Assembly: GCA_949752735.1 (NCBI GenBank)
Contig: OX457047.1
Location: 12,155,976-12,219,975, forward strand
Reading direction: 5' to 3'
DNA: 64,000 nucleotides
Source: Lumbricus terrestris
Taxonomy: Eukaryota; Annelida; Clitellata; Crassiclitellata; Lumbricidae
In this document: in pieces, positions 12,501 to 27,500 of the stretch
How positions within the stretch are numbered: the first letter of the stretch is position 1
Layout of the letters: each line of letters begins with the position of its first letter
Notes under the pieces: model-generated
Seen by the model: only the letters and a program-made list of their open reading frames with translations
What the model was told of the DNA's origin: nothing
Databases searched by the model: none
Program-made: the position numbers and the translations under genes

Positions 12501-15500
12501 TGCCCGGAAAATTTAGGATTCGACCCGCTCCCGGCCACGACCCCACCACACCACACCCACCCCACTACACCCCACCACACTCCGACCTCCACCGGTACGC
12601 CACCCGTGAAATTTGAGTTTTCGGGAAAATTTCCTCCCCCAGCCCCCATCCCAACCTTCCTCACCCCGCCCCCATGCCCTCCACCCCACCTCCACCCCAC
12701 CCCACCACACTCCGACCTCCGCCGGTACGCCACCCGTGAAATTAGGGTTTTCGGGAAAATTTCCTCCCCACCCCACGCCCACCCATACCCCTACCCTTGC
12801 CCCACCCAGCCCTGCGGGCCGAGGTGTGTGTTGGGCGGAGGCGAGGTGGCCCGTGTAAACATCTGTGTAGCTGTAACGTTTCAGATGAATAAGACTTAGT
12901 TAAAATATGCATGGCAACATGCGCTCACACTGGTACTCTGTTTCTTTATAAATAATCTGATTATACCAAGCATTTATTTTTTGACGAAAAATATATTTGA
13001 GTCTCCTCTTTGTATATACTCCTTGGCTGAAGGCATGTATCTTTTCCCAGGGCTGTACGACAGCGTATGATTTTCATGCTAAGCTTGGCAAAAAATGACG
13101 TTAAAATGACGTCAACGGCAACTGAAAAACGATTTAAATACGGAGACGCAATTGCAGCGATAGGCTAACCGCTAGCGCATACATTAACACAGCGAAATTT
13201 AAAATGTCTATTTTTCGAGATTTAGAGTGAATAAAAAGCTAAAAATAGCTTACTTTGATGGTTTGGGTGAACGTTTATCTATATGCAATGTTTCAGGTCA
13301 GTAGCTGCAAAACTGTGAGCGTGCATCAGGGCCAAATATATCCACATCCTTTCTTATAGATATAGATTGAATTCAAAGATTCACAACACTTGTGTCATGA
13401 AAGTCCTTAGTAACCATTACTTGATTCATCTTAAATTTGGCTGGTCAATAAATGGTTATATCCTGTATCAAATACATCAAATGGCATGAAAAGCGAGCCA
13501 CTAGTTTCCAAATTGTGATGGAATTACAGGCAATTGCTAATGAAGGATACGATTGAATGTGTTTAATATGAAGCGTAAACAAACGCGACGTCCATGTCGC
13601 AACGACCAGACACTTCATAGTAGACATGACCAACGCTGAATGAGGTGTAATACTTCTAACAAATAATTGACCAGTCTCTAAGACAAGTTTCAATCAATCA
13701 ATCAATTCGCTTTATTGCAACCAGAAAACAAGATGACATCAAAAACAGAAAATATGCATGCATTGGCTACAAAGGGGGGCCCTAAAGGGATTGACATCCC
13801 GCTGGGGAGGGTCACCCAAGTAAGAAAAAATACCAAGAAATATTGTACAAGATAGCAAAACAATTATAAAAAATTAAATCAAATTAGGTGATGACAGATT
13901 GCAAAAAGTTTAAATTGTAAATAGCATGTAGAATAGGAATATGTATTCTCATTTATTATTTAAATGGACGGGAAACAAATAGGCCTAGTGCGACCGATAA
14001 CATCAGCAGTGAGCATGACCCTCTGTATAGGCTACCTCAAAGAAATGTTTACACAACAGCTTATGCGAACCATGGATAGGCCTAATACGAATAAATTACG
14101 CCAGATTTCAATCGAATTTCTCTAATAAATTATGCGACCCTCTTCAGTTCTAATAAAGAACTTTAATTATCTAGGCCTAGCCTATATACTTAGACAAATA
14201 TTGTTCCTACTTATATATCTCGTACTTTGCACTTTGATGTGGGACAGTCGTGTTAGGCTATCAAAACCAGTACTAATTAATCTTACTGTAGAACTATACT
14301 TATGATGGGTGGAGGGATAGACAAATGATGGGTGGGTGGGTTGTGAGGATTGCCAGTTTAACCCTGTTTACCATTATTGACAATATGTTTGCCCACATTA
14401 CACTGAGATCGTATTTATCTAAGAATTCCTCCAGCTTGTTCTTATCGCCACCATTTGAACAGTTAATCAACTTCCCAATTTTACTTTCCATGATGTAAAA
14501 TAAAGTTTAGACGAATTGTTTCCGAAGCTAACGCAATTGGAACATAAGAAATTGAGCACCAGAAATAAAATATCTGCTGGTCTCGATATAGATGTACATA
14601 GCAGCGCATGCGCAACATGAAGGTCAGGGTCGCGAGATGTCCCGTAAACCAATAAGACTCTCCGAAAACTGGGTCGGAGGCGTGGTTTGACCTGTAGTCA
14701 AGCGGACTTCTCAACAACAATTATAATTTGAATAAAAATGCCTCTCATTTAAATAGATGACACAGTTTGCCAGGACCATTCAGTAGCATTTTGAAGGTAT
14801 AATTTATTAAGTGCAACACATGGGCTACAAGAAATAGTCTGGTCGGTGTGTGAAACTTGGTCGTTCATGGCGATTTTTAACTTCGAAAACATGCTCTTTG
14901 AGCAATTGTTTCAGAACAAATCTTGACACCACATGCGTTAAAAGTAATTTTTTGACCACTAAATATTTGAATTAAACATTCCTAATGATAGAAATTGAAA
15001 GTAGACATATTCTTGGATCAACATGCCCCTCGAAGAGAAATAACTATGCGAAAAATATCTGACTGCCCATGGTTCGATGGAATCTGTGCTACATCAAAAA
15101 AGTCAACTCGTCGCCTCGGACGCCAATTCCGAAACTCGCCTTCTAAAGACAGAGAGCTACGCTGGAGAACCCAGGTTAAAGCTCAACGAATCTTGTTTCA
15201 GCAAAAACATTCAAATTATCTTCGTCACAGCATCGAAAGTGCTCAAGGTGATGGTCTAACACTCTGGAAATCCTTGAACACGCTACTTACACCTCCTCAA
15301 GACACCTCCTCACGCATTTCTCCAGATACGCTCCTTGATTATTTTGAAAATAAAATAGACATGATCCGTGATTCGACTAAAGATGCACCGACTCCAGATT
15401 TTTCAAATCTACCTCCGATTTCACATTCGCTATGCATGTTTGACGAAGTCACAGTTGGTGAGGTTGAAAAACTTATAAATGATTCGTCTTCAAAGCAGTG

Positions 15501-18500
15501 CAAATTGGATTCTGCGCCTATTTGGCTCCTCAAATCTCTGTACGTCATTTTCGCTCCGATCCTTGCACTCCTCATCAATGTTTCCATAACCCAAGCTTGT
15601 CTACCATCTAAACACAAACGCGCCATCATTCGACCTCGTGTAAAGAAGTCAGGATTAGACCCGACAGATCCGGCCAGCTACCGGCCCATCTCGAATTTGT
15701 CCTTCATCTCGAAACTCGTCGAACGTGTTTTTCATAAACAACTATCTTTTTACATTGAATCAAATCATCTGCTTCCACCAACGCAATCTGGATTTCGTCG
15801 TCATCACTCTACCGAAACTGCAGTCATTAAAGTCACGACATTGTTCTGGCCCTTGACTCAGGACTCCTTGCAGCCCTGCTACTTCTGGATTTCTCTGCGG
15901 TTTTCGGCTGTGTGGATCACACCATTCTCCTTAAACTCCTACAGACTCAATTTGGCGTGACTGCTTCAGCTATTCAGTGGATTGCCTCTTTCCTTTCCTC
16001 AAGATCTTACAGTATCAAACTTGGTGGGTCCTCTTCTAAAATGTTTTTTGTCCTTTTCGGCGTCCCCCAAGGCTCCATTCTTGGCCCACTCCTCTTTATT
16101 CTATACACCTCCAACATTGTTAACATCACCTTGCAACATGGTCTCATGATTCACTTATATGCTGATGACACACAACTCTACATAAAGCTATCCGGACAGA
16201 ACATCAAAGTCAAAATTGCAGCCTGTTTCCGTGATATTCAGTTTTGGTGTGCATCTATGCGTTTGAAGTTAAATGCCACCAAGACAGAACTCATTTGGTT
16301 TGACCGTCGAAGTGGACGAAACGATAATAAATTAATGAAAACTCTTGACCTCGACTCCAACTGCTCTATTCCACCATCTGATGTGATTCGCGACCTCGGT
16401 GTGCTACTTGACAGCAGTTTAAAGATGAACCAACATATTTCTTCTGTAGCCAGGGCATGTTTTTTCCACCTTCGTCGAATTCGACAAGTGAAACGTTGCT
16501 TGAATTAAACTTGCCTTCGTATTCTCACTCAAGCTCTTGTCATCTCTCGTCTCGATTACTGCAACTCTGTTCTATCTGGTCTGCAATCATCAACACTTCA
16601 ACCCCTGTCTTCAGTTCTTCATACAGCCGCTCGCCTGATAAAAGTTCTTGGTCCCAGAGACCACATCACTTCAACTCTGAAACAACTACACAGGCTTCCT
16701 ATCTGTGCTCGTATTGCTTTCAAAATTTCCTTCCTGATGTTTCATATCCACTACGGAACCTCTCCATCCTACATGGCATCGATGGTCACGCCATGTTCCG
16801 CCTCTAAGTCCAGAGGACTTCGTTCGTCCTCGCAAAGTGACTGCTACACTTCGCACATACCAGAAGCTTGGAAGCCGTGCCTTCTCAGCATCAGGACCTA
16901 AAGAATGGAACAGTCTTCCAACCTCCATTCGCCAGTGCTCATCTGTTGCAGAATTTAAATCAAAGTTAAAAACTCATTTGTTTTCATTGTATTATAACTA
17001 GATTTGTAGTGAAGTGCACTCTTATGCAAGACTTGTTTTGTTAAAGCATGGTATAAATGACTAATTGTATTGTATTGTATATAATTATATAATATATACT
17101 ATGTAAATTTATATAATCATTGAGAAGTTCAAACTTTTTTTAGGCTATTTCATTTACTGTTATCGATACTGATCGGAACTTTCTTATGACATTTATCAGC
17201 ACTATGTGAACCTACGACGTAGACTGTTTCAAATATGCCAGATAATCAGCAGCATTACCGTATTTTCGCGAATACAACACTCACACGGGTATAACACACA
17301 CCCGAATATAACCCGCTACTTTTTACGATTTCAGTAAAAAAAATTATTATATAACACGCACTTGACTATAAGATGCAGCACCCATTTCCGTGCGTCAAGC
17401 TACACGTGAGTACTCGAACGTGTACACTAACGTTAATGTGACTTGTGTGTATAGTCATAACTGGTTCAATTAAATGCAAATTAAAATAATCTGTTTGATG
17501 AAAAAAAAATTCAAAGAAAATGGAAGGTTCCTGCTAAAATGAATGTTTCAATAAAGTTTACTATATAAATATAACGATTTACTGTAAGCACGAATTACCT
17601 AGTTTCCGATTCTTTGCTGGCACTGGTCAGGTCTTCACAAGGTAAGGTATTCGTTGTTTAAAGATTATAGCATTGACGGAGTGAATAATTTGATAGGAAA
17701 ACTTCGACATAAGCTGGTTTTATCAAAAAAGCGATCTTGTTAAAAGTATTTTTAGCGAATTTAAGCATGTGCCCATTGTAGCATTTTTTTCGACAATCCA
17801 AGTTATATTGAAGCCAGAATTTATTTAATCAACCCCACTTCCATATAATCTTAAATAACGAGCGTCTGACCTACTATTGTGCCATGGGGCAATGACTAAT
17901 GACGATCGTATGGTTTGCACTTAAACCTAGTATTGGCGTTCTCTTATAACGACTTTTCTTGACCAAGAAATGTAATATATTTTTGAAGCTTTATGTCTTT
18001 AGGCCAAGACTATATAATTAAGTGCATATATAAGTGGAAGATATATTTAAAGTGGGAATGTACGCGCATTACTTTGACACGCAAATTCGAAAAATCCAAG
18101 ATGGCGGCCCTTGCGGAGGAATAGATTCCCGTGTAAACTCGCCATTTCCTTGAAGAATTAGCTTCAAATGATGCCAGTTTTGATAAATCTAGCGATTAAT
18201 AATTGTTTGATATATCAAGTCATGAAAATAAAGTGGGTCTAGCCATCGAAATTCTGACTTTTGCACGGGTTCACAGATGACATTCGCCGTTACTGCACAG
18301 AAAATGGGATGAAACTATTTGGTAATTGGCAAGCCATTCTGGTAAAATTGTACTTAATTTTTGATACCGTGGACAATATTTATATTTTTAATGTGGAAGA
18401 GACAGCGGATGACACTGAAAAGGATGATTAACTAGACTGTTTGAAAATCGCAAAATTATGTGCTATAACAATTAGAAGCTCTGATTTCCTGAACTCCATA

Positions 18501-21500
18501 CCTAGCGCTGTGCGAGCGATAATACAGAATATCCTGTGTTCATTCGTTTATTCAAAATTGAAAATGACAGACAATTGCAATTTATATACAGTAATATTTT
18601 ACTTTTAGATTGAAGGTCAATTAATATTTTTTTTCATATTCAATTGTGATTTTCTATGGCTCTGACATTTTTATGATAATAATAATGAACGAATACTTCT
18701 ACTGATGTCAGACTTCATGTCCTATTGTTTCGTTGACGTCCATGCCTCCATATTGTAAGTAAAAAACCTTTTTACAGCAGTTTCTGACCATGACCTGAAA
18801 ATAATGTGGTTCAAAATTTGGCTGTGTAAAAATAATTAGTATAACACGCCTCCGAGTATACCACGTGGGTAGTGTGCATGGTTTGTAAAACTTTGTATAA
18901 CCCGCATGTTATATTCGCGAAAATACGGTAGATGTTGAAATACTCCAGTTCAGTAAATCTATTGCCGTCTGTCAACTATCAACAGATCTCCCACTTGTGT
19001 GTGCTTTGCTCTGAAGCACGCTGGTAAACAAAGACCCAGCTTCGTCGGGCAGTCTGGGCAATGGTAAGGAACGTCACGTCGAACCCTGTATTAGCCTTGT
19101 CTCGGCAGACTACGTCGCTTCTGCGCTCTTGACTTCTTGTCTGTTGGTGAGGAAAGTGCGTCTGGGTCAGCCTCAACAGTGGCTCTACAGCTGGCACGTC
19201 GCTGTACATTATGCGTTGTGTGCCATGTTCGCAATGTATTTCTGTTGAACTTGTGCTGATCTCTCTATAACCTATCTATCTAAATGACTGCAAAAGTTAA
19301 AAAAAAATTGTTCAAACTGCTCAAACCCGGATTGCAAAGCATGGATGGGTAGAACTTAGTTGTCGGGTTTCAGAACCTGGCTGCATTAACCCTAACTCAG
19401 CGTTTCCCAAACTTTCTGGGCCACGGAATTGAATCATGTGGAACGCACGTGAAGCAAAGGCTACTAATAATTATAGCCTAAGCCTACAGTACAGACCTAA
19501 ACACACTAAATTATAGAAAGTTTAGTTTTCTTACAATATCATGAAAGATTAAATTGCACTGTTTTTTAAACCACGATTTGTGAATCCTACTGAGTGTATG
19601 CCCTACATGAGGTTAGAATGTGAAAGTTCAGTGGAATTCTGCTTCATTCGTGTTTCGTCACTAAGAAGTTCGTATAGTCTCCGTTAGAAGAGTTGACTGC
19701 TTTTCACCTTCATTGAGAGGTCTCGTATCCTATTATCGTAATTTATGAAAAGGAAGCATTAATTTTTTTTAACCAAGATCGCTTTCAGATCGAGAAAATT
19801 ATTTGCAATTTCTGAACTATGGTTCCATTAAAATCGTGTGAGTTTGGAAAGCGTTCTACGTTTCTAATTAAATAAAAGATTTAAGAACCCTAGAGCTAGC
19901 GTACATAGAAGTCACTCAATTTTGGCAAATTTTCACACAAACAAATTAAAATCACTATTTGTTGCTATTGCTACAAGATCAGTCTTGGCGATTCTTTTTA
20001 AACTTGCATTTTACGGTGCTTAGGCAAGTTTCGTCAAGATAACGTTAACAAAGATGACTGCGTCTCTGTTCAGACTAAAGCCTAAAGCTCTGACCTACGT
20101 TACGTTCAGCAGTGATGTCTGAGCTTATACAAACTGCATACCTGGCTAATTACTGGATTCCTAATAATCATAGAAAAGTCGGGTGAGGACAAAACACAAA
20201 AAACGATTGACGATAGTTTCAAACTTCCAGTGCATTTTCAAAAGCTGCTTGAAATGTTGTAGGCTATTGCAGTAAAATTTCTCACAAAAAGTTCTTTTTT
20301 TTTCTCAAATTCTCGCGGAACCCTTGTGCTCGCCCCGCGGAACCCTTGGGTTCCGCAGAACCCAGTTTGGGAAACGCTGCCCTAACTAACAAATTTTTTA
20401 CATATTTTAGGGAGCTTCTAGTCCAGACACGACTTCAGTTTTTGTTGACCTTCGCGCATTACGTAATGATCGAGTGACACTTGTTGAAAGAGGGAGTCCA
20501 CACAGCCTATGTCTTCTGGAATCTGGAAAGGTTAAAAGCTCCCACTTTCATTATTTGGCCTACAACAGTAAACAAGCTTAGTGCTGTGTTGTGTTTAACA
20601 TCAATTAATGTGATGCATTTATTTATAGGTATTTAAAGCACTTATGAAAAACTTTGGTATTCGAACTTCAAAATAACACTAAATGGCCTGATCGCAGCTA
20701 TAATCAAAGCTGCGTTTCTTACATCTGACCAATCAAACTTTGTTTCATGAATCTCTCAAGTCTTGTCTTTTCCCGTGGCTATGCTGGGAACCATGGATGG
20801 AGACTTGGCCTACAACTTGTGGGGGGGACGAACGAGTGGCCGAAGGAAGGACGCGAGATTTTGGGCGACAAATGGCTGAGTCGCCGACGAAATTTTCAAT
20901 CATTTTGCTGACCAAAATTTCTGACGACTTTTTTTCTTTTTCTTTTTTAGTCATTTGGCCGAAACCTCCAGAAAAATTACAATTTATCTGTCGAAAAAAG
21001 TTGACGACCTTTTTTTTTATAATTTGGTCCAAATTTCCTCAAAATACCATTTTTCTATGCCCGTTATAAAACGTTATAGCGTCACCAGTGTGTTCATGAA
21101 GTGTACATGTCCTAACACTTAACGATTGGGAGGACAAACCCATACATTGAGGTGAACCATCCCCCACAAGTCTCCGCCCATGCTGGGAATGCTCCTGTGT
21201 AGGTTTCTTGAAGGGGCCATGGAATAAATGAATGAGTGCTCCGTTTCATCAAACTTGCTTATGTCAAAATCTGACTTATTTCGATTACATATTTCAAGTC
21301 TTACTGACCAGAGGGCTGCATTGATATTGCAGGGCCACTTTGTTACTTGAATACAATAGGCCTACCTACATGTAGTTGCATGCAACTGATGAATGCTGAT
21401 GAATGAACAGATGCTTTGTTTCTAAAATGGGTCCAGCTCAGAGACAGGACTTACATGTATTCTGGTCACAATATGCCTGCATTGATTTCAATTTTTTTAT

Positions 21501-24500
21501 TTACCTCATGTTTTTATTTACCTCATGTTTTTATTAACCTCATTACCGAGTTTTCTCGGTTGTAGGGCCGTCCATCTGGAATGGCCTCCCTTCAAAGCTA
21601 CATTTATTACATCTGACCAATCAAACTTCATTTAGAATCTTTAAATCTCTCAAGTCCTTTTGCCGTGGCTGTGTTCTGGAAGTGCCCCTGAGTAGAACTC
21701 TTGAAGGGGCATTGATTGAATAAACGAATGATTGAATGAATATTGACCGCAGTCCTCATTGGTGAATTTAATTAGTATAGGCACAAGCAATGGCTGGTAG
21801 CACCTTTCTCATTTTATATCTCTGTATCATTGCAGTAATGATTATGTATTTGCACTTTATAAGGGTTTAATGTATTTCATGATTTGTGTTCTTGACAAAA
21901 TATATGTGTGTTCATTTGAGCAGCTGATGCCAGGAGTGAAGGTAGTCATAGCTAATCCTGAGACAAAAGGACAATGCGCTGACTCGCACCTTGGTGAAGT
22001 AAGTATATGAAGTGGCTATTGAATAGATTATTTCTGGTTGATGTACAGTGTGCGCCAAAAAAATACCCCCCTAGGTTTTTTGCCAATATCTTGACCAAAA
22101 GTAAGAATTTCCAAATGAAATTTTACAGGCTTATAGACAATTCATATTTACACATTATGGCCAGATTTCATCAAAATATTTCAAACAGAACAAAAGTTAC
22201 ATCACTTTTAGTGAGGTCACCCACCGTTTTTTGACGATTCAAAAACGAAACACAACAAAAAGTAGCAAAAACACCATTTTATTAAGTCTCATCTCAAATA
22301 ACCGTTGTCAAATGAACTTGGTAGTGCTTCACAACTTGTGTTCAATGTGCCCAACACCAGTGCCAAAACTTCTGTTGAGTCTCTTTGCAAAGTTCTTGAT
22401 GGACCTGTTGATTAATCTGACAGATTCCTTATTTACCAACTTGATTGTCATCTTGCTAAGTGACTTCATGGTGACGTGCAGCTATACTGGTACCCTGTTT
22501 CTTTTTTAAATAGTAATAATAATGATCATCTGGCAATATCAAGGCTATTTGATACCAATTATTTGAGATGAAAAAAAATCGTGTTTTTGTTGCTTTTTTT
22601 GTTGTGTTTCGTTTTTGAATCGTCAGAAAATGATGGGTGACCTCCTTAAAAGTGGTATAACTTTTGTTCGGTTTAAAATATTTTGATGGATTCTGACCAC
22701 CATGTGCAGATATGAATTGTCTTTAAGCCTGTAAAATTTCATTTCGATATTCTTACTTTTGGAAAAGATATTGGCCAGAATAATTAGATTGGTTTTTTTA
22801 CTTTTTGTTGCGTCGCGTTTTTGAATCGTCAAAAACCGGTGGGTGACCTCACTAAAAGTGGTGTAACATTTGTTGTGTTTGAAATATTTTGATGAAATCT
22901 GACCATCATGTGTAAATATGAATTGTCTTTAAGACTGTAAAATTTCATTTGGAAATTCTTACTTTTGGCCAAGATATTGGCAAAAAACCTAGGGGGTATT
23001 TTGGGAGGGGGGCGCACCCTGTAGGTGACAAGGTGGCAGATTTTTACGCGCGTGTGTGTGTGTGTCGAATTATAGTTTGATCCCGACTCCAGAACCGGAA
23101 AATGAACAGTGTTCAAGTTCTTTTAGAATGATCTAGGGAGCAGGTGCATCTCAAGAGGGATGTCATGCCATACCACAGAGCCAACCACAGAAAAGCATGG
23201 CCATTCATTCATTCATTCAAGAATTTATATAGCGCTTCTTCAAGGGGACTACTCAGAAGCGCTCCCGTCTCTAGCACGACAAAAAAGGACAGTTTTGAGT
23301 TTAATAAAAAATGTTTCAGTAATAACCCCAGCAAGTAGACGTAGCTCCTGTGAAAGCCCATTCCAGACAACTGGGCCAATCACAGAAAAGGCTCTATGCT
23401 GCATCGTTGCAGTTCGTGCAAAAGGGACCAATAGCAATCCCTTCTGTGCAGAACGGAGGGGGCAGTGGTCTTGGGTACTAGTGAAGCAACAAAGTTCTTG
23501 CAAGTAGTGTGGGGCAATTCCAAGCTGGCATTGCCTAACTAGGGCAGCGATCCTAAATTCAATGCGCTGCCGAGTAGGAAGCCAGTGTAATGTCTCCAGC
23601 ATATAGCCTGACACGTGATCAAATTTAGGGATATGTTGAATTAAACGTGCTGCAGAACGTAAGACTCTGTTTAAGCACATTATTCGATTGGATGGGAGGC
23701 CAGTGTAGAGTGACGAGCAATAGTCAAGATGGGAAGTAATGAAGGAATGGACCAGAGTGGTGACAGCACTAGATGTCAGTGAACAAGCAATTGTGCGAAG
23801 CTGACACAGTTGATAGTAGCAGTCTCGAGCAAGTCGGTGAATGTGAGGAGCAAATGTGAGCTCTTGGTCCAACAGGACACCAAGGTCACGGACCGTATTT
23901 GAGAAAGTGTAAGTGGGGAATTCAGTCACAAGTGCATTTTCACAAGTCAATTTTAGCAAGTTGCGTACGATTGCCCAGCCAGATAAATTTAGTCTTAGTT
24001 GGGTTTAGGCGCAGTCGGTTAGACGACGTCCATGTTTCTAAGGCAGTTAAGGTCTCACTCGTGTCCCGGACCACTGATATGGCGCTAGACGATAAGCAAT
24101 GCTTGTACGCTTGTACATCATCAGCATAAAGCTGACCCAAAACTGCATGTGTTGCAAGAAGAGAGGCAAGATCAGAAGCAGTGATATTTTTGTTAACGGA
24201 AATAGAAATTAGAAGTAAAATTATTAATTTTTGTTAACGAGAATAAGAACGAAAATTGGGAATTATTTTGAGAACGAGAATAGAACTAGAACTGAAATAC
24301 GCATCAGAGAACTGAAATATGAATAGAAATAGAAATTATTTTCAGAACGAAAATTATTACACTTTGATGATTTTGTGATTCGTTGCCTGTGCAAGTCAGA
24401 CATCTATATAAGTCAGACAATCCATCTCCGAGAACCTTGAGATCGGCAATATTCGGATATGGCTGTGCAATATTTGGGATCTTTGCTCAAATTCCGATGT

Positions 24501-27500
24501 ACCCGCGGTTTACTTAGTAGATCTATAGACCAGGCTTCGAATCTCAAAATGGCACTGTTAGAAGCAAATCATGTAACAATTTGCTAACCGGTGTTTCTAG
24601 ACTAATTTGACCCTGCTGAAAACGAAAATCGCGGTTAGCAAGCTGGATTTTTGGCCGTTCAATGGGAAAACAAGATGGCGGACAAAATGGCGGTCAGTTG
24701 CTTCAAATGGCTATAAGTAAAGTATTGTATGTGACAGGAACACGATTTTAGACTCTAAATTAAGATTATAGGGTGCAAGGAATACAATGGAACCAAATAC
24801 ACATATGTAGCACTGCAAGAAAATCAAAATGGCGGACAAAATGGCGGCCAGAATCTTAAAATGGCTGTAAGTGAAGTTCTGTATGCAGTGGAATCATGAT
24901 TTCAGGGTCTAAATCAACATTTTCGTGGTCAAGGAATGCAATGGAAGCAAGTTAACATATGTGGCATTGCATGGAAACCAAGATGGCGGACAAAATGGCG
25001 GACAAAATCTTAAAATGGCCGTGAGTAAAGACATATATGCAACTAAATCATGATTTCAGGGTCTAAATCAACATTTTCGAGGTCAAGGCATGTGATGAAA
25101 CCAATGTCACATATATAGCACTGCCTGGAAACCAAAATGGCCAACAAAATGGCGGCCAGATTCTTGAATTGGCTGTTAGTGAATTTCTGTATCTAATGAA
25201 TACATCAATTCAGAATGTAAATGATAATTTTCGGAATTAAGGAAAGTGAAATTAAAGGCACGGAATATATTATGTGACACTGTCAGAAAACCAAAAACCA
25301 AAATGGTGGACAAAAACTTCAACTGGCTATGAGTAATGTCTTGAACATATGCGATGGAGACTAGATTCCAGTCTGGACTAGTAATTTCCAGGTCATAGGC
25401 TTCCAACAAAATCACATGCAGTGTTATGCAGTGAAATTGTCATACCTATAGTCGAAATTTTTAGTAGCCTATGACTGCACTGCAGTTTAACTATTGCTGG
25501 CCTTGAAGAGGCGCTATAGAAATGGATAAAATGTATATGTATACAGTATGCATGCTTGAATGTTTCATAACTTGACGTATCAATAGTTTCAACTTTTCAT
25601 GACTTGACGGATATAGGGTACCGTAGAGTCAATTCAGGCCTTGTTGCTGTCAATGCAATTGCACCTGAGTGCACATGACAAGATCGCACTTCGATAGCAG
25701 CAGGGTCTGATGCTACATTTGTTAGCTTCACATGATTTGCTGTAGAAAAACTCTTTAATGTGGCTTTGGCACACACTGGTAAAGATTAGGCCTACTTTCT
25801 TCCACCACACTCCATCCGATGAAGATGAGGATGATATCTGAACATCAATATCTAGGAAATAGGCCTTTCCAAACTTACAGTTTGGTAATGAGCTCATAAG
25901 GGAATGTTCCAAATGTAGAAAGTAAGTGGGAATTTTCAAGTAGTTTATTCAAGCATTCTTTCAGCTGATTCCTGCTAAATATGTCAAATCACATCCAGTT
26001 GTAGCATGAAAGCCAATCATTTCTTCATAGTTACGTGAATTGGATGAACTTTTGTTCCGCTGATGTTCCTGCCATCACCAAAACACCGTTAAATATAAAG
26101 CAAACACATACGACCCGGCAGTGGACAACACCTTATCTTTTTGCACGTAACCACCAGCAACGGCTCTAGTCCATATCTCCAAATGTGGCTGCTGAGAGCT
26201 GAATGGACAGGGATGAAGCTAGATCAGACGTTCTTTCAAGCTTACCAAGAACAGTCATCCAAATTTCCGACAACGGAGTATTTCAAGACCACACAGTGAC
26301 AGAGTTGTGGTGGTAATTTTCTGTACGATTTCACTTTTTAAAGCAATGTCCACTATATCTATCAAAGGCAATAATTATTAACCCTCTTGTAGCCAATCGA
26401 AGGTAGGCTACCTGTGCACAGGTATCCACTGTATCTGTCAGATCACCAAATGTCTTCGCGTTTGGAGGTTCCCTATTGCTTGAACCATTGTTTGTCCTAC
26501 AATAATTTGTCTGCAGCAGGTCGGATGAACTGTGTCGCGACTTAGCCTATGGGCATATCCAAGGCTTAATGTGTGCCTGGACGGTCATGGACGGCGTCCA
26601 TGCACTTGTTTTAAAATCTGAACGCTGTCCAGCCACTTATTGGCGAGCACAGACTAGAAAGGTAAGGGGCGTCCAGGCACTTCTTTTGGAGAGGCAAGGA
26701 GCGTTCAGACACTTATTTTCCCACACTTTAGGCACTGGGCATATCGCAAAATTTGGTCATGTCTCATGCAATATGCGGGATGTCTTGCATTGGCTCCCTT
26801 TCCTGCAGCGGATTGCCTGCAGGATCTGTGTGTTGGTTAGGTACGTAGTGCCTTGATGGACTATAGCCCAACTATGTCTGAAAGAACTCTGTTTTTCAAC
26901 CAGCGTCGATCTACTCTTCAGTTGGCGGACCAAGCTAAGCTGGTTCACTCGCGGTCTGCTATTCGACATCACCTTTCATTCTCTGTAGCTGGTTCTAAAA
27001 TCTAGAATGGGAATGGCCAACCCCTTTTCACAGCGCTTATTGCATGCCCATGGGTCACTCCACTCTGTTCCTTAAGAATCAAAAACTGTCCTATTTAGTT
27101 GCACAACTAGGTTAAGTCGGGAGCGATTCCGGGCAGCCCACCTTAAAGAGGCACTACGTAAAATATTCTAAATAAACAAATACAGACTGGACAAGTTACT
27201 TTTGCAGAGAGAATTCAATCCCATTGGTTTTGAGAAAAGTCCATGGCACAGTGGTGTTTCCAGATCCATGGGACAGTCAGCTTGATACGATATAATAAGG
27301 CACTGCATGATATACCAATCTTCCTTAATAATTTTGTCAGTGTTCTTTTGAAGAACACTCCTTGGTTTAAGACTTCCTGAAGGCATTGCGATAATTTGAA
27401 TGATCATATCTGGTCAAATAAGAGGACATTGTAGATAAATTCAACTGCAGAGGTCTCAGATACCATCTTGCAAAGACCTGGCAAAAAATTTGAATCAAGT

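Noticed and set aside
12440..12899. Several overlapping Gly- or Pro-rich open frames on both strands
   Set aside because: Composition artefacts of tandem C-rich units.
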